A stretch of DNA of 64,000 nucleotides, from the NCBI RefSeq assembly GCF_043641665.1, contig NC_092196.1:13343192-13407191 (forward strand). Direction: 5' to 3'. A program made the translations under genes and the position numbers. The notes beneath the pieces are model-generated. The model ran no database searches. It had not been told where the DNA came from and saw only the letters and a list, made by a program, of their open reading frames with translations. The stretch comes from Enoplosus armatus. Taxonomy: Eukaryota > Chordata > Actinopteri > Centrarchiformes > Enoplosidae. Positions 12,501 to 22,897 of this stretch are shown in pieces; the stretch's first letter is position 1, and each line of letters opens with the position of its first letter.

Positions 12501-15500
12501 TCTGGCTGCAGCATTGTGAATGAGCTGGAGTTTACCTATTTGTCTTTTCGGGAAGTTTTGCAAAAAGGGCATGACAATAATCTAATCTTCTGCAGATGAA
12601 TGCATGGACCAATTTTTCAAAGTCACAATGGGAAAGGAAGCTCCTCAGTTTGGAAATATTTTTTAAATGGTAGAAAGCTGTCTTTGTAACAGTGGTGATG
12701 TGATGCTGGAAGTTAAGATTGGCATCAGTAATAACACCCAGGTTTCTGATATCCAGTGGTCTATGGACAGTGAGACATACAGCTGTGTATCATCAGCATA
12801 GGAATGGTAGGATACATTGTGATTCTGTATGATTGTACCAAGAGGAGGCATGTATAGATTGAATAGCAGTGGACCAAGAACTGACCCTTGTGGAACCCCA
12901 CAGAAAATGTTGACTTCCTCAGATGTGAAGTTGCCAAGAGATGCAGAGAAAGTCCTTCCTTTTTTAATATGTTGAGAACCATTGAAGAACAGGTCCAGAT
13001 ACGCCAGTACAGTTTTCAAGTCAATGTAGTAGGATGTCATGGTCAACAGTGTCGTTTCAGTGCTATGATTCACTCTAAAACCTAACTGGTGTACATCATA
13101 CAGGCTGTGGAGGGTTAGGTGACAAGCTTTTCAACAGCACACTTGAGCGAAGTGGGGCAAACACCAGACTCTAGGGAGATATTAATAATATGCAGAAGAT
13201 CATCTGAAAGGCAGTGAAAGAGACATTTAAACAGTTTTGTGGGAATAGGATCAAGAGAACAGGTGGAAGATTTAAGCTGTTGGATCACCTCGTCAAGATC
13301 ACTAGAGCTAACAGGTAAAATGTGAAAAATTACACATAGTGACCAGGATGGTACGCTGATGTACGCTGATGCGAGGGGCCAGAAAGGTTAGATTTGCTTT
13401 TGCGCAATATTATTATCTCTGATGCATTTACCTTGATCTGGTGGGATTTATCAAAAAACAGGCATTATTTTATTGTGATGCTTCTTTGTTATAGCAGTTA
13501 AGTGTATTTTTATAGATTTCATAATATATTTGCAGTTTGGTTTTTCGCCATTTACAGCCCTTCGGCAGGATCTTTTTAATTCTCCAAGGAGCTTTGGGTT
13601 TTCCAGTGGTCTCTGTAGTTCTGATGGGGGCAATGCTGTCCATGATCTGATTTACAACAGAGTTGAAGTTGTCCATCATGTCATCACATGATGACGTGGT
13701 GAGCAGTGTATGCTTTGTGTATTCACGAATAAACATGTCGTAAGTATTGTCATGGATAAAACGCTTCTTTATGAATCTGACTACATCATCATGTCTGGGT
13801 ACACAGGTCATATTAAAAAAAGATGCCAAAATGATCTGAAATTGCAACATCCAGAATGGCAGTTACTGTTATATAGAGGTCTTTAGAGACAACCAGGTCG
13901 AGGGTGTGTCCTTGTTTATGTGTGGGCCCCGTAACATGCTGTGAAAATTGACAATACAGCCATAGTCATTGGACATTTTTGACAGCAGCTCAGCAAATTC
14001 ATCTAGAAAACAGTGGCATTTATTGGCCAGAACTAATGATGATCGTGATGATTGGCATTAAGCAGACCTCGTCTCTTCGTAGCCTCCCTCTGAGGATCAC
14101 ATAAATGGAGTCCTGTTGGGGTTCAGGGTCAGGTACCGGGAGTTACACTATGACCGACTACGCAGCTTCACTATCCGCACAGTTAACAGTCCCTCTGCGA
14201 ACTGGGCTGATCTCACTGGTGAGTTTACTTTTTCACTGCTATGTGCAATGTGCAAAATAAACAGTTAATATTGTTAATATTTCTCAATCCTGTGAATGAC
14301 CCTTGTTTTCCCAACCCTGCCTCTACCCAAACTCCAGCTCCTTACAGCATCAGGAACTTGAGTGAATCCTCCCTCACCCAATATGAACTAGAAAGTAAGT
14401 CTTATATCTCCCTTTATGCCTCTCTTCCATCACTCTCCATCTGTTTGTGTGTCATCTGTTATATTGTACTTCCACAAAGTATGCCATTTGTATGATAATT
14501 TACAGCAAGTGTACGTTGCGCCATCTTCCCACTCAGCTGCATCGCTGAGGGGCCGCCGCTGATTCTTATAATGTGGATATGACTTTAATCTCCCCAAGCT
14601 GCCCTGTCATTATTTCAGTGTGTTTTCTTTCCTTTTAATCACAGACAAATCTTCCCCGTGTCCCCACAACAACCCCATCTTTTCATCAGTTTTCCTTACA
14701 ATTCCACCGCTCCGTCTTTTTGTCCAATTTGTGATGTTGTCTTGCCACGGGCATCGCTACGACTGTGCGTCTCTCCGGAGTAACTTATTTTTGCTCTTTT
14801 ATCTTAACTGTTCCATTATAATGCTGCTATGGGTTCCCTCCTTGCAGATTTGAGTAAACACAAACGCTACGAGATCCGTCTCAGTGTGTACAATGCTGTG
14901 GGGGAGGGTCCCAGCAGCTCACCACAGGAAGTGTTTGTTGGAGAGGCGGGTATGTTTCTTCTCTCGCTGTGCAGCATGTGTGTTACTCTACTTACCTTTA
15001 ATCTTTATTTCTTAAATGTTAAGCAAATCATACGAAACATATTTACACTTTGCCCCTTTCTAGTCCCAACATCCCCTCCCCAAAATGTGGTGGTCCAGTC
15101 CTCAACAGCCACACAGCTGGATGTCACATGGGACCCTCCTCCTCTGGATGCTCAGAATGGGGATATACAGGGTTACAAGGTATCAATAATGTGTCTTTTA
15201 TTCTGTGTTACTGCAAACCAGCCAAACTTACATCATGCCTTTCTTACTTTTATAAGTTCATTGAAAAAACGTATGAATTCTGCACCCTGAACTCTTTTAT
15301 TCTGTTTATAGATCTATTTCTGGGAGTTTCAGCTGCAGAATGAGACTGAGCGCCTGCGTACTCTGTTCCTGCCGGAGCTCGGGGTGAAGCTTAAGAACCT
15401 GACAGGCTACACCACCTACATGATGAGTGTGGCAGCCTTCAATGCTGCAGGGGATGGGCCCCGCTCCCTGCCCACCAGAGGGCGCACTCAGCAAGCAGGT

Positions 15501-18500
15501 GAGCTGCAGTAAATCCAGATGTGGTTGAGGAGATGTTCAAAAGATCAGAGGCTTTTATCTTGCAGCTTCATCTGCGCAATGATACTGGTAACCGTATTGG
15601 TAATGGTTCTGCTTGTGTAGAGTTGTACTCAAGGTTAGTCCTCTCTTCAGTCATAAAAGATGCCTACAAAATGATGAGTGCTTTTATCTTTAGCCACTGC
15701 GTTACACAAAACTGCAAAGTGGTGATGAAGTACTGCAGCTTTAAGACCCGCTCTTCCTATTCACCAAGAAATACATCGTTTTCACTAAAGACTGTAGTTT
15801 CATCCTGTGAGATATAGCATAAGAGATCAGAGTCTTCTTTGCACCTCCTCCAGGACAAGTCATGGGGGTGGAAGCCTAATGACAGCAGAGGAGCAATGAA
15901 TACAGAGTGCGGGGGACACATGTAGATTAGTTTTTTGGCCGCAACTGCACAAAGACGTCTGTGTTTACCAGCTAGCAAGAGTCCCTCCTCTGCGGTTTCA
16001 GCACAAAAATGGTTTACAGTATAAGTTTCTCTTGTCTTTTCCGCCCCCTTGAAGGCTGTGACATTGGCGAGGGATACAAAGTGCTGAGAACTTAAAAACA
16101 CAGGCAGGAATTTTTGGCTCTCTGCACCACAGGGTACTGGGAAGTGAGCCAACACAAGCTTTTGTGAATTTTATGCAGAATTGTGGCGAAATCCTGACAC
16201 TTAGCTGGATCTGGGTTGGGTCAGCAGGCAGAATTCTCACAGCTCTTGTTCAAGGTCACTGAGTGGTTTTGCACACTCTCATGTCAACTTCGAGTTTGCT
16301 TTTTAGTGACTCATTTGCTTAGACTTAGTCTGTACACGAGGGTACCTGTTTTTACACAAAACATTTTATTGTTCGTGCCCTGTTAAAGAACAATGAACAA
16401 TGAAACCGCTTTCATTTTTAATCTGCTGGTATTTCTGTTTCCTGCCCTCTAGCATGACTTTGTTTTTCTTTTATGAATATATCACATATCCTGCTGGATT
16501 CTATGAGTACTGCCTTTGAATTTCCCTCTGTCGTAGTGGTCCAACGTTATTCTTGTTTCCAGCTTAATTTACCCAAATGTCTTGAGAGAGAGCAAAGTAG
16601 CTGCAACAGGAGCAGCTAGTTGAACGTCTGTGAAACTGAAATAGAGGAACGTCAAGAATGAGTGACATAGATATTGCTGAACTTCCAATTGCTTGTTGTA
16701 AAGTATTATAATTTTACTGATAATTTACAAATGTTTTTATGAATATGGTAGCATATCCAGGTCACTGTATTGCAGCTGAGTATGCAGTTTGTGTAGTGCT
16801 TTGTCTGAGTACTGTGAAGAGATCCAGCTGTCATCACCTCTTTCTTTACCAACAGCACCAAGTGCTCCCAACTTCATCCACTTCAGTGAGTTGACCACCA
16901 CTTCGGTCAACGTGTCCTGGGGAGAGCCCAAACAGGCCAACGGCATCATTGAGGGCTACCGCCTGGTTTACGAGCCCTGCACTCCAGTCGATGGTGAGAA
17001 ACTCTGCCTGGAGCCTAATAACTCTGCCATGTCTTGACATTCCTCAGCTGGCTTTCTCAGACAGTGTTTTACATCCTCTTGCCTAGTTACCATATTCTTT
17101 TTAACTCACGCTGCTTAAGCTCATGCTCTAATCTGTTACAGATGAGTGTAGGCCCTGCAGTAACATATATATGGCATAGCTGATAAAATGTGTTGGAATG
17201 CTCTGGTGAGACTTTGCTTAATCTGTTACGGAGAGAAACATGACTAGTAGTTGTGCAAAGTGTGGCTGCCTGGACCAGGTTGTCAAGTAATTGGGAGCAG
17301 AGGTGGAATGCTGAGCTGAGGCTGCTGTGGTCCCTCGGCTATCCACTAATGGACCCAGAGCAAAGCCGAACAGAGTAGAAAAGACAGGGAATATCAGTCG
17401 GTCTATTATAAAAAAGTTCCTAGTGTCTCTTCCTATCTGGATATCTAGAAGGCTGCTGGAATAATAGACTTTTTTTCTGTTATGCAAAGTCTCTGATAGT
17501 CTGTCTGTCTGGTCTTCTAACTCTTTGTTGTTTTGAATGTGTCTGTGTGTCTGTTCATATGCACAAAGCTTTGCTATTTGTCGCTTGTAGAAAGCAGCAT
17601 CTAGAGTCTTAGTGTTTTCTGTACAGACTCCTCTCCTCGCACTCCAGGTGTCAGTAAGATAGTGACAGTAGATGTGAAGGGCAGCGCTCCGTTGTGGCTG
17701 AAGATCAAAGACCTGGCTGATGGCGTCACCTACAACTTCCGCATCCGGGCCAAAACGCTCACTTATGGCCCCGAGGTGGAGGCCAACATCACTACTGGGC
17801 CTGGAGAAGGTGGGACTCTCTAAATCTGCTGTGTTACTGCTTTTTTTAAAATATAATCTTTTAGAGTTCCTCCTTGACTCATTTTTTTTCTAACTCTCCA
17901 CCATTTTTGTCTTCCCAAGGAGCCCCAGGCCCTCCTGGAGAACCCTTTATTTCTCGGTATGGCCCTGCCCTCACTCTGCATTGGACCAGCGGTGATCAAG
18001 GCCGTGCGCCCATCACACGATACGTCATCGAGGCAAGACCTTCAGGTGAGACACATACGTAAACAATAACTCAACTACTGTTTCCTACATGACGTCTACA
18101 GCTTTGTTAATATATTCATATATTTTCTCATCTTGTCTTTTAGATGAAGGATTGTGGGATATCCTCATCAAAGACATTCCTAAAGAAGTGACTTCCTACA
18201 CGCTTAACCTGGACATGTTGCGAGAAGGGGTCACCTATGACTTTCGTGTAATTGCAGTCAACGACTATGGCTATGGGTCACCCAGCGCCCCCTCCCCCTC
18301 TATATCAGGTACTTTAAACTGAAAAATATATTTTTAAAATATTTTTTAAAAACTATGTGTTAGCATTAATGTCTGTTATTTCAAATGTCTCCAGCCCAGA
18401 AAGTGTCTCCGTTCTACGAGGAGTGGTGGTTCCTGGTCGTGATCGCTCTGGTGGGCCTCATCTTCATCCTCCTTCTTGTTTTCATCCTCATCATCCGAGG

Positions 18501-21500
18501 CCAGAGCAAAAAATACACCAAAAAAGCAGATTCAGGTAGGAAACGCGACTGTCTGCTAAACTCACTGCTAACGTCTCAGTTTCTCCTTCTGTTGTTTAAG
18601 CTATCGACCGGAATTTGTCTTCCTCGTGGACAGCTCTGCTGAGAATTGCATTTTAATGACTGCACATTCAAAGTCTATTTTAGAAAATGGGTGTGTGAAG
18701 GCTCACACAATTAGACAAATTACCTAGATTTCCTTAACATTGTTTGGCTGACAGGGGAAAGATGAGAGTAAAGGTTACCGGTGAAACAGCTGAAATAGGC
18801 AGGCGAATAAACATTATTGTTCCTGTTCAACTGCAGTGAGGATCAATACTGAGATAAATGGCTTGGCAGTGGTTTAATGCTCCGGTCATTAGTCAGACTG
18901 AGAGTAATTATATAACTACAGCACTAGCGGCTCTCACACCACTGTATCAAGAAGCCAATTTTCATGATCGTGAATTATCCCAGGTGACACTGCTGCTCAT
19001 AGAAACTCTTTATCAGAGTGTGTATCTTCTAACCCAAAAACATAAAGTAGGGTGAGTTAATCAATGTTAGTGGACTCATTGTTAATACATCACATTATGG
19101 TTGGCAAGTAATCACAGTGAGGGCATCTGGGGCAAATTTAGCAGCATGGAGCAGCTAGTAGTGGGATGATGGACAGAGAAGGAAGGAGGGAGATTTGATG
19201 GTCAGGTCAAGCCTTCCTAAAGCCTCGTACTAGTGAGTTTTTTAGCTTAGTCAGCATTTAGCATGGTGCCAGGGTTACTGGGGTCAGTAAACAGGTCTTG
19301 GCTAGACCAGTTCAGACAAGGACTGTGTTGTGTGGGGACACAAAGAGGGCTTCTTAGACCCTCTCAACCCCTCCCCAATTTTCTCAGCCATGAAGCTACT
19401 GGCGGCTGTTTGTTTTACTAGAGGCCAGGACTGGACAGTGGGCCTGACTGACTGACTGACTGCTGATGTTCAACCGATGTAGTCAGAAAACAGCACTTTG
19501 TACATGTAAATCGAGGAGGATGTGATCAATAAAATACCTGTATGGAACTTTTTTAGTTAAGTTAATTGTTAAAAAGTTCAAAAAACGTTCAAGCCTGATA
19601 CTTGAGTTTCATTGTGTTGTGCACTAATCCCTAAAACTGAAATTGCTTTGACTGAAGATCACAAATCACTTGTTTCATTCCACAACCCACACAGTGTCGT
19701 CCTCATACCCCTGTCCAGGCAACCACTCCAACTGCACAGCTCTGCCTCTGACCCACGGAGAGATGGTGCGCCTGGACGAGGGACGCTTCCCAGCCCTGGA
19801 GCTCAACAACAGACGCCTCTCCGTGAAAAACTCCTTTTGCCGCAAGAACGGCATCTACACGCGGTCAGTCACAATCACTGCAAACATCCGTCTCACAGTA
19901 ACAATCATCCACGGTGCTCAGCTGACCGTTGCATTCATTTCCTAACATATTGCTAACTGAGTCTTGTCTGAGTTTCCTCTTGCAATTCACTGTGTCGCTC
20001 GTGATGCCGACAGGAATTAATAATGTAGTGTTGCGTGTTTCCCTCTTGCCTCACAATAGTCTGTCAGTCTTGAGAGAACAAACCGAGCCTCGAGGAGCCC
20101 AGCTGCTGATTTGAGCCTTTTTCCGCTCCCCTCGTTAATATTCAGTGTTTGTGTGAAGCAACAATTTATAGAAAGGGACAGCACAATACCAGCTAATTAG
20201 CATTCATGAGCTTCTGCATGCGCTCTTTGTCTGTCCATCACGGCTTTAGACAAAGGGTGCTTATGGGTCAGAGCCGGCCATTTTCTTTTGGCCTTCAGCC
20301 CAGACTTTCTCTTGAGTGCAGTGCCGCGAGAGCTATCTCAAACATAAAGTACAACGCTGTCGGAATGAGAACATGTCCTTCTACCCGTCAGCAGGACTTT
20401 GGCAGGAAGGCTCTTTGGTAATGTTTAAGTAAACATTAGATAAGAGGAATTTCACAAACTCTGCGGCACCAGAAGCAAAGGGAATGTCCTATGTAGACAC
20501 ATGGGTCACACATTTGGTGACTGGATGGAGGGTCATGTGATTATGTTGGGGAATGGGAGTTCAGAGTCTGCTTCTTGTCACAACAAAAAAAAGAAGTTTT
20601 TTTTTGCACATTGCTGTGCACATTATGGTAGAATGTGCTAGAAGGAGTGCATTAAGAGCAAGAGGATCTGTGCTGTTTTCTCCTTGACCAAGGAGGCCAA
20701 GCAGGGGATCAAAGGGTCTCGAGCTGCTCCCTCTCTTTGAAGAGCTCCAATCTGGTACCGTACTCTTTGCTAATGATCTGTGGACTAAGGAGGAAGAGTG
20801 GGAGGGCTCCCTGCGGGATATTTGAAAGGGTGAAAGAAAGAGGGATGAGTTAGACGGATAAGCGAGGGGAAAAATACAGTACTCCTAAATAATTCAAAGC
20901 TCACTGGCAGCATTTTTGAGTGTGATCGGTAGCAGGATCCATCACCCCTCCCTGCGTTCATGTGGCCCCCACCCTTTCTAATGTCTGACTCAACCTTGTC
21001 GGGATTCTTAGTAGATGTTATTTTTTTTCCACAGTCCTCCCCCTCACGTCATCCCCTTTAACCCAGAGGAGAAGTCCCTTTGTTGTGTCAACCCTTTCAT
21101 GGCCGTTGTCATGTTGTGTCGTCTAAGCTTCCTGTTCTTGGCATTCCCAGTGATTTAGCTCCCGCATATATCTCAGTACATATTAATTTTTATTTGAGAG
21201 GTCGTCAGGGTTGTCTGCTTTATGCGTTAATATTACACTTGACATCACAGCGTTTTATGCTTGTCTATTCTGCCCCCACATACAACGTTTCCCGTTTCAG
21301 ATCATTTAAACATTTACTTTCATGCCATCCCTAGTTTATATAATTCTTCAGTCTTTTTCTGGAGCCAACTGAGCAAACTCTTCTCTTAATGCTGTGTTAG
21401 CCCGAGTTACACACTGAGCCCACTGATGTAGCTCAGTGATGTGAGGGTAGTGGTCCAGTTTTGGCCCTCTGACCATCCAATTCAATCTCAGCAGACCCTG

Positions 21501-22860
21501 AACACAGCAGTAGTCATTACTGCAGAAGAAGAAAAATAATTGTCTGCACAGATGTTTCTCTCCGCTTCACTTTATGGACTCAATAACGTCTAAGCTAGGG
21601 GTCTTTTTACTTGACCTGCACTCATGAAAGAACTTTATAATTCTTTGCTGAGCTCAAGGCCATGCTTAGTTACACAGCTTTTCTGCAGGAGCTCTGCATC
21701 TCTGACTAACTCAAACTGTACAGTTATTCAGCTCTAATTGCCGCAAAGAATCCTTTCATGAAGATGCTCATACGTTTTTGTGTACACAGGCTCCTGTTTG
21801 TGCGTCTCATGGCGGTTGAGGTGAGCTGAACTCAATGCAGAAATCAAGCCCCTAACTGACACTTTGCAGCGATCAGAGGGAAATAGCAAAAGAATAAGAC
21901 CAATTATAATCTATTCCCTGCTCTTTGCATGTTGATCCCGCTGTGCGGTGTGAAGCTTCTTCATTTTTAGAACTATTTTGCAGTCTTCCATTTGTCATCT
22001 GAGCGGTGTCAATCACGGAAATTAGCAGGCTTTCAAATGTGTTCTCAAAGAAGAGAGAGCTCTAGAAAAATCTGTTTGAGTGATGATGATGATCAAATGA
22101 AGCATTTCCTCTTATATAACCATCAGCTCAGTTTCTGTCTTCTGCCTTCTATCTCTCACAGACACACTTTCTCTGTCTCCTTTTCTCCATCTGTCCAGGT
22201 CTCCACCAAGACCCAGTCCTGGAAGTCTGCACTACTCAGACGAGGATGTCAGCACTAAGTACAATGACCTGATCCCGGCAGAGAGCAGCAGTCTGACCGA
22301 GAAACCCTCTGAGATATCTGACTCTCAGGTAAGCAGCGACCTGGCTCTCAGCCCATGTCCACTCCATGTCTGGAATAGGCAATGAACTTAAATTCGAAAG
22401 TAAAATTCAGCTGTTTGAGAAGTCCCCCAGGGCAAAGTCACAACCTTTCCAAACTCAAAAATACCTAACTTATTCCACTTCCTTTTACTCACATTCACTG
22501 TCAACCTCCATTCCTCTTCGTCATAATGAGTGCTTGTCTAAATGCAAAGACTAGATAGCTGTCTAATTATGAAGCAGAATTTCTGAGAATAAATTCATGA
22601 CATTCAGCAAGACAGTCTGCCTCAAGTGGATCACCTCGAAATTAAATATCCTCTGTTAGCGTAGGCCAGTCATGGCTGACATCTCTGGATCTGGAGTTTT
22701 CAAACTGATTCCTCCCATGGGAAGGAAGCACGGGGCTGATTCTCATGTCTCATGTGTCTTGAAATGTCTTCACAACTAATTAATTTTCCTCAAACAGGAA
22801 ATGTTGCATTAATCGGGGCTGCTGGGTCTCAGCTCGTCATGTGATGGTCTGAGTGGCTCA

Positions 22861-22897
<37 letters not shown>

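Noticed and set aside
21420..21495. tRNA/SINE-like stretch with an A-box-like tagctcagtgatgtgag and a weak B-box-like attcaatct
   Set aside because: No foldable cloverleaf was evident by eye and the B box lacks the invariant GTTCGA; too weak to call.
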